This document shows positions 1-6,904 of a stretch of 39,131 bases of DNA, one piece after another. Origin of the DNA: an uncultured Lachnospiraceae bacterium (GTDB taxonomy: Bacteria; Bacillota; Clostridia; Lachnospirales; Lachnospiraceae); NCBI GenBank assembly GCA_947174665.1, contig CAMWJV010000014.1:1-39131 (forward strand). The letters are read 5' to 3'. The notes below the pieces were generated by a model, which was not told the origin of the DNA, made no database searches, and saw only the letters and a program-made list of their open reading frames with translations. Position 1 is the stretch's first letter, and every line of letters starts with the position of its first letter. The position numbers and the translations under genes were made by a program.

Positions 1-1
1 A

Positions 2-277
2 GCAGCCAGCACCTACCACCAACTGGGCATAATTGCCGAGGAGCAGCGAGATTTTCCGCAAGCAGGTGATTTTTATTTAAAATCCTTAAAAATGTTTGCT
101 AATACAAATGATACACATAGCCTGATGATAGTGGTACATAGTTATGCTCGTTTGCTGCATACGACTGCAGGTACGGAGCACAGCCAATTGAGGCAGGCAT
201 GGTCAACAAGTATGCCCCGGGAACTGACGAAAATCCTGGAAGAAATGGAGGTTGAACTGAACAATGCCAACAGTTGA
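2..277 (+). CDS. TPR-repeat protein, C-terminal end only (start lies left of the window)
   Basis: The reading frame is open from the first bases of the window to a stop at 275-277, so only the last 91 residues are seen. The visible N-terminal part reads as a tetratricopeptide repeat: YHQLGIIAEEQRDF, then QAGDFYLKSLKMF. This is the wording typical of TPR arrays at the C-terminus of STAND/NACHT or CHAT-type proteins. The last 50 residues lack clear repeats. The stop overlaps the start of the next gene by 14 bases, so the two are probably translated together. The enzymatic domain that would reveal its role is outside the window. TPR identity is fairly secure; a conflict-system role is inferred only from the neighbour. 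Confidence 0.7.
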   Translation, partial: AASTYHQLGIIAEEQRDFPQAGDFYLKSLKMFANTNDTHSLMIVVHSYARLLHTTAGTEHSQLRQAWSTSMPRELTKILEEMEVELNNANS

Positions 278-674
278 ATATTCTATATATGCCAAAAAAA
301 GTACTATATTGGCCTTGGCACAGGGGGACCCCGGTTTTGCAGAATTTCATATGCAATATCAGGATCAAATTGTCCTGCCCGCGCCGTTGCCCATAGACTT
401 TTGGGATGATGTGATTGTAATTGCAGAGAAAGAACCTGCTCTGTCCTCCGCAGTAAAGCGCTGCCGGGAAAACGCGCAGACTGCCCAGGCTTTTGCCATT
501 CCTGGCTTGCCGGAGATGGTGGTGCTGATCGCCGCGCTGTTCCTCTTAAGGACACACATCAAAATCTATAGAACAAAAGACGGTAAATGGGAGTTTCTTG
601 TGGAGCACAATTCTTCCGATGATGGTACCCTTCAAAAAATCGCACAAATACTTGCGGATCTCTTTAAAAACTGA
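264..674 (+). CDS. Small protein resembling effector-associated constant component 1 (EACC1-like), hypothetical
   Basis: A 136-residue protein starting inside the end of the TPR gene, with a GGAGG at 247-251 upstream of ATG 264. No catalytic motif is visible. The layout is an N-terminal mixed region (1-75), a hydrophobic helix (about 82-96, PEMVVLIAALFLL), a beta-hairpin carrying a KDGKW turn (about 98-115) and a C-terminal amphipathic helix. This order resembles the small EACC1 proteins reported next to STAND/TPR or peptidase effectors in predicted bacterial conflict systems, where they are thought to connect sensor and effector. That match is a fold-level impression from reading, not a database hit. 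A strong hairpin terminator follows. It could equally be an unrelated lineage-specific protein. Confidence 0.6.
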   Translation: MPTVEYSIYAKKSTILALAQGDPGFAEFHMQYQDQIVLPAPLPIDFWDDVIVIAEKEPALSSAVKRCRENAQTAQAFAIPGLPEMVVLIAALFLLRTHIKIYRTKDGKWEFLVEHNSSDDGTLQKIAQILADLFKN

Positions 675-701
675 AATATCGAAAGTGGGCATGTACTCCA
701 C

Positions 702-743
702 AAACCCGGCGAAATAGGTTGTTTCGCCGGGTTTCCCTTTCTT
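702..743 (+). terminator. Intrinsic terminator after the TPR/EACC1-like pair
   Basis: A perfect 13-bp stem (AAACCCGGCGAAA at 702-714, TTTCGCCGGGTTT at 722-734) with a 7-base loop, followed by a pyrimidine-rich CCCTTTCTTT tail. It lies 28 bases past the stop at 674. The T tract is interrupted, so efficiency is uncertain, but placement and stem strength fit a terminator. Confidence 0.75.
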
Positions 744-749
744 TGTGGC

Positions 750-962
750 AAGCGGGTATACCAGGAGTAGTTTCAGAGAAGTCTGCGTGGTGATTTTGCT
801 GAAGACCTGCGGATATGCCGGAAAAGATATCTTGAACGCTGCATTTAGTTTCAGGACGACTGTGACCTGCATAGCCTTGAAATAATAATAGTCACGAACA
901 AGGTTCCGTAAGTTAGCTACTGCATCATCCGGTATAATGGACGTTTTGAGAGAAGTGTCCAT
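750..962 (-). pseudogene. IS110-family transposase fragment
   Basis: On the minus strand from about 962 to 750 the frame encodes a stretch typical of the middle of IS110-type DEDD transposases: SIIPDDAVANLRNLVRDYYY, then FPAYPQVFSKITTQTSLKLL and VYPL. Full-length members run to about 400 residues; only about 70 are present. A TAA at 981-983 lies just upstream in frame, and similarity stops near 750, where the frame runs antisense through the terminator and the small gene to its left. Both ends are therefore missing: no catalytic DEDD core, no C-terminal serine region and no recognisable element ends. This is a decayed insertion-sequence remnant. Confidence 0.6.
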
Positions 963-984
963 ACCAGCTTTAGCCGTTTTTTAG

Positions 985-1167
985 AGTCAAATCTGTGATT
1001 ATGGAGTTTCCCTATGTTCATATCTGTGCCATTTTCGTGATGACAGGATTAATGAAGAAGCAGTCAAAACCCTTGTCACAAAGGAACTGCCGGAGCGGGA
1101 TATGGCAGATCCCAGCAGATCGAGGAAGCAGCGGCTTTCAAGAGGATATGTCTCCTATACTTCTTAA
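985..1167 (+). pseudogene. Unrecognised ORF fragment in mobile-element debris
   Basis: A frame open from 985 (after a TAG at 982) to TAA at 1165-1167 encodes about 60 residues with protein-like composition, including CHFRDDRINEEAVKTLV and a basic SRSRKQRLSRGY segment. No start codon with a ribosome binding site is visible, and it begins directly beside the IS110 remnant, so it looks like the tail of a truncated gene. I do not recognise the family. A competing frame (995-1177) has an ATG but a less protein-like composition. It may not be coding at all. Confidence 0.25.
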
Positions 1168-1290
1168 AATTAAATGACCCGGAACACATGATGCGTTTAT
1201 CTTGGTAGAAAATTAAAAGTTATACAAGTGAGTCATGGGTTTAAATCTTTTATGAAATATTAAACTGCAATACAAAGTTTATTTAAGTCA

Positions 1291-1335
1291 GGTTGTGAAA
1301 GATGATTTCATATTTTTCGCAGCCTCATTTTTGCC
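1291..1335 (+). terminator. Possible terminator hairpin in the debris region
   Basis: GGTTGTGAAA (1291-1300) can pair with TTTCGCAGCC (1315-1324) over ten positions if two G-U pairs are allowed, followed by TCATTTTTGCC. The stretch 1168-1460 contains no gene; this hairpin and the palindrome at 1372 are its only visible structure. Confidence 0.35.
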
Positions 1336-1371
1336 CTTTACAGGATGATTCACATTCCCAAATTTTCACAA

Positions 1372-1391
1372 TGAAATAATATATTATTTCA
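1372..1391. promoter_or_regulatory. Perfect 20-bp AT-rich palindrome, possible operator
   Basis: TGAAATAATATATTATTTCA is exactly self-complementary and lies about 70 bases upstream of the small ORF at 1461. A TAGAAT at 1395-1400 could be a -10 element, in which case the palindrome would cover the -35 region, the position expected for a repressor site. The promoter assignment is weak; the palindrome itself is exact. Confidence 0.35.
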
Positions 1392-1460
1392 CTGTAGAAT
1401 AACAACCAGATATCCGGTATATCATGCTTTTATCGGAGCCTCACAAAGGAGGTACTTACA

Positions 1461-1619
1461 ATGAGTACAGTATTTAAAAAACCAAAGGGACAACAGCAGC
1501 CAAATTCATCATCCGGCTGGCGGGAAAGCTGGAAAGGGGGAAGTAAGCTATGGCAGCAAATGTGGAATCAATGTTTTACGTCAGGGAGAAGCCCTGGCAC
1601 GGTCTTGGGACAACGGTAG
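1461..1619 (+). CDS. Small ORF with a strong ribosome binding site, function unknown
   Basis: ATG at 1461 follows AAAGGAGG at 1446-1453 at ideal spacing, one of the best ribosome binding sites in the window. The frame encodes 52 residues, begins MSTVFKKPKGQQQ and is rich in Q, S, G and W early on. It overlaps the start of the DUF932 fragment (ATG 1550) by 70 bases in another frame, so its last 23 residues share DNA with that gene. It may be the native small gene preceding DUF932 in the parent element, or an upstream coupling ORF. I do not recognise a family. Confidence 0.35.
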   Translation: MSTVFKKPKGQQQPNSSSGWRESWKGGSKLWQQMWNQCFTSGRSPGTVLGQR

Positions 1620-1849
1620 CGGAAGCCCCTGATTCTACCGCGGCGCTGCGCCTTGCAGGGCTACACTGGAACGTGGTTCAGAAGGATATCATGACAGTGG
1701 ACGGCAGCACCGCCATTCCGGGATTCAAGGCGAACGTGCGGGACACTGACGGGAGCGTCCTTGGGATCGTGACGGATTTCAAGGTTCGAATCCTTGCAGC
1801 CCTGCGAAGCAGGGGTTGTCCTGCGAAAGATGGATTGCCCTGTTTATGA
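1550..1849 (+). pseudogene. DUF932 / TIGR03299 phage-plasmid-type protein, N-terminal fragment
   Basis: ATG 1550 is preceded by GGGGGAAG. The first 75 or so residues match the N-terminus of the DUF932 (TIGR03299) family found on phages, plasmids and integrative elements: VESMFYVREKPWHGLG, an ALRLAGLHWNV segment, and NVRDTDGSVLGIVTD. The family normally continues for a total of roughly 300 residues after a VTDxYKVV-like segment. Here the similarity ends at VTDFKV, and the frame runs through unrelated sequence to a stop at 1847-1849. The break falls at a tRNA T-arm-like sequence (1780-1796), suggesting recombination or excision. It is best read as a dead gene end left by a mobile element. Confidence 0.7.
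1780..1796 (+). other. tRNA T-arm-like sequence at the DUF932 breakpoint, possible attachment-site scar
   Basis: CAAGG-TTCGAAT-CCTTG forms a 5-bp stem around a 7-base loop with the canonical TTCGAAT of a tRNA T-loop (B-box core GGTTCGAATCC). No tRNA body precedes it; the DUF932 fragment does. No CCA and no convincing acceptor strand follows; instead a CCCTGC-GAA-GCAGGG hairpin sits at 1800-1814. Integrative elements often recombine at tRNA 3' ends, so this could be a remnant att site, but chance is possible. Confidence 0.35.
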
Positions 1850-1879
1850 AAAACCCCGGAAGGAAACATCCGGGGTTTT
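1849..1879 (-). terminator. Terminator of the glycoside hydrolase operon (bidirectional)
   Basis: AAAACCCCGGA (1850-1860) and TCCGGGGTTTT (1869-1879) form a perfect 11-bp stem with an 8-base loop. On the minus strand the stem runs into TTTTT, 52 bases beyond the stop of the GH2 gene at 1931. On the plus strand it is followed by only four Ts but could also end transcription of the DUF932 remnant. Confidence 0.85.
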
Positions 1880-1930
1880 GATGTCTGGTGGGACGAAGAC
1901 TTTAATTTTATTCAGCGCTGCCGGAAATCT

Positions 1931-3529
1931 TTAAAGCCTCTGCAGCAGCCTGTATGACGGCTTCTCGTTTCCGTACAGGTCCGTGGAACCGTGGACGCGC
2001 CGCCGCATTTTGTCCTGCCCCGCCTCTCCGCAGTGCGTGCGGTAATCATTGAGGGAGAACCACATATAGCCCTTGATATTATCTATCCTCGAATACATTT
2101 CAAGCCGCCGGGCAAGGATTTTTGCCCGCTCGGTATCCCCGCCCTTAAAGTGGGGCTCGCAGAGGCCGAATTCAGACACGATCAGCGGCATCCCTTTTGC
2201 TTTTTTACAGGTTCTTATCATATGGGCTTCTATGTCATCGCTGGGCTCCCAAAGTCCCAGGTAATCGTTCCACATCGCAATATCTCCGTAAAGCGTTGCG
2301 TCATCTTTATCCGCGTTTTCAACCCGGCTGAGGGTATTTGAAACATAGTTTACAAGACGCCTTGCGTCAAGGGACTTGAAATAGGAAACCATATCTCTGA
2401 CATAATGAATGGTAGGCTCGGTTTCCGCGCCCAGCTCATTGCCTACGCCCCAGAAAATGATGGACGGGTGATTTGAGTGAAAATATACCATTTCATCTGC
2501 CTGCTGTTTTGCAATATCAAGCTGGAGAGACGTGGCCTGCTTCGGGTAGCCCCAATAGGGGATTTCCTCCTGAACCAGCAGCCCGTTTTCATCGCACCAG
2601 TCAAAAAGGCTGTCATCCTGCTGCCAGTGAAAGCGGGTGAATACGCAGCCTGCATTCTTCAGCTGCTTCAGGCATTTTATGCTGTGCTCCAGAGGCTCCG
2701 CCATACCGAAATCAGGATGGGAGCCGGGCATCCATTCGCAGCCTTTGAGGAATATTTCCTGACCGTTTAAAAGAATGCTTTCGCCACGAACTTCAATGGT
2801 CCGCAGGCCCGTGCGGATTTCATGATGATCGTGCTCCGTTTCCAGGGCGATCCTGTAAAGGGCAGGCGAATAACAGCTCCAGAGCTTCAGGTTTTCGAAG
2901 TCAAGGGTCACTTCATTTTCAACGTTTTCAAATGTCTGCTCTATCACTGTCTTATTGTCGGAATAGTCGATTACCCTTACCGTGGCGCGGTGAGGTTTTC
3001 CGTCGAGAAAGGCTGTCTTTAAGAGCAGGGAGCCGCTGCATAAACCCTGTGCAGCGGAGCGGATATTCTCTTCCGCTCTGATGTATTCCACTGCGTCCCG
3101 GGGCATGAAAAGAAGCTCCGCCTTTCGGATGATACCGCCGTCGTCCGCCCAGTCAAAGTCATCCATGTGAGGCAGTATTTCCCTGATGTGGGTGTTGTCC
3201 GCAATCACCTTGATCCTGTTATCTCCGCCGAAAATGATTTTGTCCGTCACGTCAAAGCGAAAAGGGGTAAAGCCGGAACGGCTGTGCTCACCGACAAATA
3301 TGTCGTTGATGTAAACCTTTGCGCTGTGGTAAACTGCGTTGAATGAAATAAATGCTTTTTCATCCTTTAAGCTTTCATCCACGAATACAGTGGTCTCATA
3401 TCCCGCGGTTCCCCTGTGCTGCATCACATTGTCGTCAACATTCCAGGTATGGGGCGTTGTGACCGCTGCCGTATAGTTAAGCTCATCAATGGAAAAGATC
3501 CACCTGTTTAAAGGAATATTGTGTCTCAT
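1931..3529 (-). CDS. Glycoside hydrolase family 2 protein (beta-galactosidase/beta-glucuronidase type)
   Basis: A 532-residue enzyme with the three-part GH2 core: jelly-roll sugar-binding domain (about 25-140, with NAVYHSAKVYINDIFVGEH), immunoglobulin-like domain (about 150-245) and TIM barrel (about 250-532). The likely acid/base is E365 in WGVGNELGAE and the nucleophile E453 in LIVSEFG, both at the expected positions. It is short for a beta-galactosidase because C-terminal extra domains are missing. There is no signal peptide, so it should act on imported oligosaccharides in the cytoplasm. GGAGG of its ribosome binding site lies within the end of the DUF5107 gene, whose stop is 2 bases from ATG 3529, so the two form one operon. 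Substrate (galactoside, glucuronide, mannoside) cannot be told from sequence alone. Confidence 0.92.
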   Translation of the reverse strand: MRHNIPLNRWIFSIDELNYTAAVTTPHTWNVDDNVMQHRGTAGYETTVFVDESLKDEKAFISFNAVYHSAKVYINDIFVGEHSRSGFTPFRFDVTDKIIFGGDNRIKVIADNTHIREILPHMDDFDWADDGGIIRKAELLFMPRDAVEYIRAEENIRSAAQGLCSGSLLLKTAFLDGKPHRATVRVIDYSDNKTVIEQTFENVENEVTLDFENLKLWSCYSPALYRIALETEHDHHEIRTGLRTIEVRGESILLNGQEIFLKGCEWMPGSHPDFGMAEPLEHSIKCLKQLKNAGCVFTRFHWQQDDSLFDWCDENGLLVQEEIPYWGYPKQATSLQLDIAKQQADEMVYFHSNHPSIIFWGVGNELGAETEPTIHYVRDMVSYFKSLDARRLVNYVSNTLSRVENADKDDATLYGDIAMWNDYLGLWEPSDDIEAHMIRTCKKAKGMPLIVSEFGLCEPHFKGGDTERAKILARRLEMYSRIDNIKGYMWFSLNDYRTHCGEAGQDKMRRRVHGSTDLYGNEKPSYRLLQRL

Positions 3530-3531
3530 GT

Positions 3532-6500
3532 TCAGCCCTCCTCAAATAGTAATTGATAGTGTGTTGCAATCTGGAAGGTGTTGCAGTTTTCCTGCAATGC
3601 CTGTTGAAACAGCGATCTGCTCTCTTCCTTTCTGCCCAGTCCATACAGGCCAAGGGCTTTCATAAACAGGCAGTGGAGCCTGTTTTTTCTGTTTAAGTCC
3701 TCTTCGAATACGAGCAGATCAGGCAGGGAAACCGCAAAATAATCTATCATTACATCATCCTCAATATGCGCATCCGCATAATCTATCAGCCTGTGAAAAC
3801 GATTCTCGGCACCGTTTTTGTTATCAAGCTTTAAATGTGCCATTCCCTGATAGAAAATTGTCTCAGGGGGCTGATCGTTGTAGTACATTGCCGAGGCGGG
3901 CTCGGATATGCCCTCTGACGCTTTGCGGAAGCACTCCCCTGCCAGGTCTGACTTACCTTGTTTTTCATAGGCGCAGCCCAGATAATAATTCTGTCTGTTT
4001 TCCTGTGCGCCGTACAGTTTGCCCTCCCCGAGATTGTGGGGGTAGGTAAAGGTTGAAAGAAGATAATTCAGGTCATCCTTCGTGATACCCAGGGCAATAT
4101 TTGAAAACAGATACTGTTCAGGTACCTTTCCCTCACCACCTTCCCAGGGGTGAAATTTATGGGACATGATAAGCTGTAATGCCAGGTCATACTTTCCCGT
4201 CAGATTTAACAGTGTGATGTACTCGAGATACAGGTCATCGCGCTGTGTAACAATGTCATAATGCTTTTCTAAAAAGGCAAGTCTCTCGCCGGGCGATATA
4301 CCCATTCTCTTTTTCAGCAGATCCAGCTCATATAAAACTCTTGCGTCTGACTCGTCAATGGAATAGGCTCTGGAAAGCAGCCCAAGGGCCCTGTCCGAAT
4401 CGCCCTTTACATTGTAGCAGAGCAGTGAGAGATTGCGGAAAGGAGTTGCAAAATCGCAGCCTGTTTCTATTGATTTTTCAAAGCACTCTGCCGCGTCCTT
4501 GTAACGTTCTCTGTCATAATAAAGATTACCCAGGTAATAAGGCGCTTTAAAGTCCTTCGGATTGTTTCTTATGGCAAATTCAAGTACAGCAATATCTTCA
4601 AGTCTGTTCGGAAAGCAGCAATAAGGACTGTCATGAAAGGCCTTATCCAGATGACAAACGTATTCCCGGCCCGCCTGACAGGAATAGTAAGCCCTGTAAT
4701 AATCAACCATAGGATGTTCATCCTTCACCATGCTCAGCAGCGTGTCTGCATCATCATAAAAACCGGCCATGGCAAATTCCAGAGACAGATCGATCGCCAT
4801 GTTGGGGTTGATGATGTGCCCTGAAATATCCTGCCCAAGCAGATACATGGCGCAGATGTCCAGATTGTCAAGGCGAAGTGTGTGTTCCGCGCTTTCTGTG
4901 TAATCCATATCCATGACTTTTAAAAGCATTGTCCTGAGATTCAGGGCATTGAAGTTGCGGCTATTGTAAATCAAAGCCTGATCCACAAGATCAAGGGCGT
5001 TTTCGTAGTCCCCCCGCCGGGAGCAGATCAGGGATAAATAGAAGCAGGAACCGCCTTTCGTATCGGCATTCCAGACTGCCTTGTAAAAAGCGTCAAAGGA
5101 CTCATTGTACCTTTCCTGATAAAACAGGCACAGGCCAAGATTATAATATACTTCGCCGGTGGCGGGGTTGGGATTTGAACGGGTCTGTTTTGCCAGCGCC
5201 GCCCGAAAATACTGTTCGCTTTCCCGAATGCAGCTCTTTTTAAAAAGCAGCATACCGTAGGCATTGTTGAGCCGGATGTCAGTGTTATCTCTTCGCAGGC
5301 CTTCCAGATAATAATCCTCCGCTCTTCGCGTAGCGTGGCGGTATTGTTCAATGTGAAGTCCGTATAAATATAAATCTTCGGTTGTCTTACAGTTTTCCGG
5401 CAACGGTGCAGCCTCTGCAGCGTCGGGTATCTCCTGCTTTTTTACATTGCCGTCAAATAACAGTATCGTTCTGCCGTCCTTAACCACACGGACAACAATG
5501 TCCTCAAACCTGTAACCGCTGTTATCAATACTGACCTCGCAGGTATTGGAGCAGAGCAGGTCCAGCTGTCGGGAATAGATATCATTTATTCTGACTTCAC
5601 AGCTTCCCAGGGTGCCGGAACAGTAGAGTCTGACGGTTATTTTACTGTCAACGTTTAAGTTCAGCGCAAGATCTTTGGTGGCATTGTGGACGGTTCCCAG
5701 GTCGTGATAGGGCATAAAGTACTGGGTGAAGTCTTTGCTCTCCATGGGGGCGATATAGCTGAAATCGGGCTGGTTGTCCGTAAAGCAGCCGGTCATAAGC
5801 TCGATATAAGGACCATCCTCATCGGTGAGATTTCTGTCCCAGGCCTTCCCGAAATCGCCGCAGCCCCAGGTCCACTGCTTCTTACCGGGAGAAATGCGGT
5901 GGTCGGCCACGTGCAGGATGCCCGCGCCAATCCCGTCATCGTAACCGCCCACAAAATCATAATCACTTTTTGCCGCCATATAGGAGGTGGGCACGGGAAG
6001 GTTTTTATATTTTGAAATATCCACGCCTGCCGAATAATCCACCTTATAATAGGTTCCCGTTGCGATGGGGAAAGCGGAGACATCCCGTTTCCCGTGGTCC
6101 ATAACAGCGGTCACGTCGGGCGGGAAAATGCTGCGGTAATTTTCATTCACTGCAACAGCCGGATTTGCCCACCACAGGAAGGTTTGTTTTGTGCCCGTTC
6201 TGTTGAAGAGATGGTTCTTCAGTTCCAGATAGGCCTTGTCGGGGTAGAGTGTAAATTCCGTCTCTCCCTTGGTGTGGAACATATTTTCAATTTCACTGAC
6301 AATGACAGTGGCGCTGCCATCCGGGTTTTCGCGGTAAGTATAATTAACCTCGTCAAAGGTTGAAGGCCGATGGTGCTGGGGCCAGTTGAACTCAATGCCG
6401 CCCGAGATCCACGGACCTGCCAGCCCTACGAGAGCGGGCTTGATCACATGATTATAATAGACAAAATCATAGTTTTTGATTTTGTCATAAGCTCTTTGTA

Positions 6501-6759
6501 CCCTTCCGCCCAGTTCGGGCAGTATCATGACCTTTAAATATTCGTTTTCGAGATATATGGCCCTGTACTCTCTGTCGGTTTTTACGTCGCTTATCTTGTC
6601 CGTCACCGAATGAGGATACACCTTTCCGCTGCTGCCCTGATAAACCCTTTTTGTTAAAAAAAGAGGATTTTTGTCAGGCCTGCCCGCCTCATATGTAGGG
6701 ATGGTAATGGTTTCTTCCCAGACACTGACTTTAGAAATTTGATTCGTGTTAATTTCCAT
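3532..6759 (-). CDS. DUF5107 domain protein with C-terminal TPR repeats
   Basis: A 1075-residue protein. The N-terminal 380 residues are a DUF5107 domain, a galactose-mutarotase-like beta-sandwich, with MILPELGGRVQ, WISGGIEFNWPQHHR and LWWANPAVAVNE segments. From about residue 450 a long TPR-type helical array follows (GMLLFKKSCIRESEQYFRAAL, YYNLGLCLFYQERYNESFDAF, YYLGNLYYDRERYKDAAECF). No signal peptide is visible. A longer frame begins at 6774, but its extra ATG AGG AGG codons are the ribosome binding site, so ATG 6759 is the real start. The family occurs beside glycoside hydrolases and AraC regulators, as here, but its biochemical role is not established. A carbohydrate-binding or mutarotase-like activity toward the GH2 substrate or product is inference. 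Confidence 0.88.
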   Translation of the reverse strand: MEINTNQISKVSVWEETITIPTYEAGRPDKNPLFLTKRVYQGSSGKVYPHSVTDKISDVKTDREYRAIYLENEYLKVMILPELGGRVQRAYDKIKNYDFVYYNHVIKPALVGLAGPWISGGIEFNWPQHHRPSTFDEVNYTYRENPDGSATVIVSEIENMFHTKGETEFTLYPDKAYLELKNHLFNRTGTKQTFLWWANPAVAVNENYRSIFPPDVTAVMDHGKRDVSAFPIATGTYYKVDYSAGVDISKYKNLPVPTSYMAAKSDYDFVGGYDDGIGAGILHVADHRISPGKKQWTWGCGDFGKAWDRNLTDEDGPYIELMTGCFTDNQPDFSYIAPMESKDFTQYFMPYHDLGTVHNATKDLALNLNVDSKITVRLYCSGTLGSCEVRINDIYSRQLDLLCSNTCEVSIDNSGYRFEDIVVRVVKDGRTILLFDGNVKKQEIPDAAEAAPLPENCKTTEDLYLYGLHIEQYRHATRRAEDYYLEGLRRDNTDIRLNNAYGMLLFKKSCIRESEQYFRAALAKQTRSNPNPATGEVYYNLGLCLFYQERYNESFDAFYKAVWNADTKGGSCFYLSLICSRRGDYENALDLVDQALIYNSRNFNALNLRTMLLKVMDMDYTESAEHTLRLDNLDICAMYLLGQDISGHIINPNMAIDLSLEFAMAGFYDDADTLLSMVKDEHPMVDYYRAYYSCQAGREYVCHLDKAFHDSPYCCFPNRLEDIAVLEFAIRNNPKDFKAPYYLGNLYYDRERYKDAAECFEKSIETGCDFATPFRNLSLLCYNVKGDSDRALGLLSRAYSIDESDARVLYELDLLKKRMGISPGERLAFLEKHYDIVTQRDDLYLEYITLLNLTGKYDLALQLIMSHKFHPWEGGEGKVPEQYLFSNIALGITKDDLNYLLSTFTYPHNLGEGKLYGAQENRQNYYLGCAYEKQGKSDLAGECFRKASEGISEPASAMYYNDQPPETIFYQGMAHLKLDNKNGAENRFHRLIDYADAHIEDDVMIDYFAVSLPDLLVFEEDLNRKNRLHCLFMKALGLYGLGRKEESRSLFQQALQENCNTFQIATHYQLLFEEG

Positions 6760-6774
6760 TTCTGTCCTCCTCAT

Positions 6775-6858
6775 TTGACATTGATCTATGTTTATTGTAA
6801 TATCTTTTTCGGCGGATTTGTTTTGAAATCATATCAAAAAATTTAGAAATCCGATTTC
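6775..6858. promoter_or_regulatory. Divergent promoter/operator region between the DUF5107-GH2 operon and the AraC regulator
   Basis: Rightward: TTGACA (6775-6780), 17 bases, TAATAT (6798-6803), a good sigma-A promoter for the regulator. Leftward: TACAAT on the minus strand (6799-6794) has no decent -35 at 17 bases, as expected for an activator-dependent promoter. Between this and the regulator gene lie two inverted repeats: TTTTGA-N7-TCAAAA (6821-6839) and GAAATC-C-GATTTC (6846-6858). These are candidate AraC-protein sites. Promoter calls are by eye. Confidence 0.45.
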
Positions 6859-6904
6859 GGTGGCTATGGAACTTTTGGAGAAGGGGCTTGAGAAAGGATC
6901 TCAC

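Noticed and set aside
995..1177. 60-residue ORF with an ATG at 995
   Set aside because: No ribosome binding site and poor composition; the alternative frame 985-1167 looks more protein-like, though still a fragment.
1780..1860. A complete tRNA gene at the T-arm-like sequence
   Set aside because: No acceptor 5' strand, D-arm or anticodon arm fits upstream, where DUF932 coding sequence lies; only the T-arm is present.
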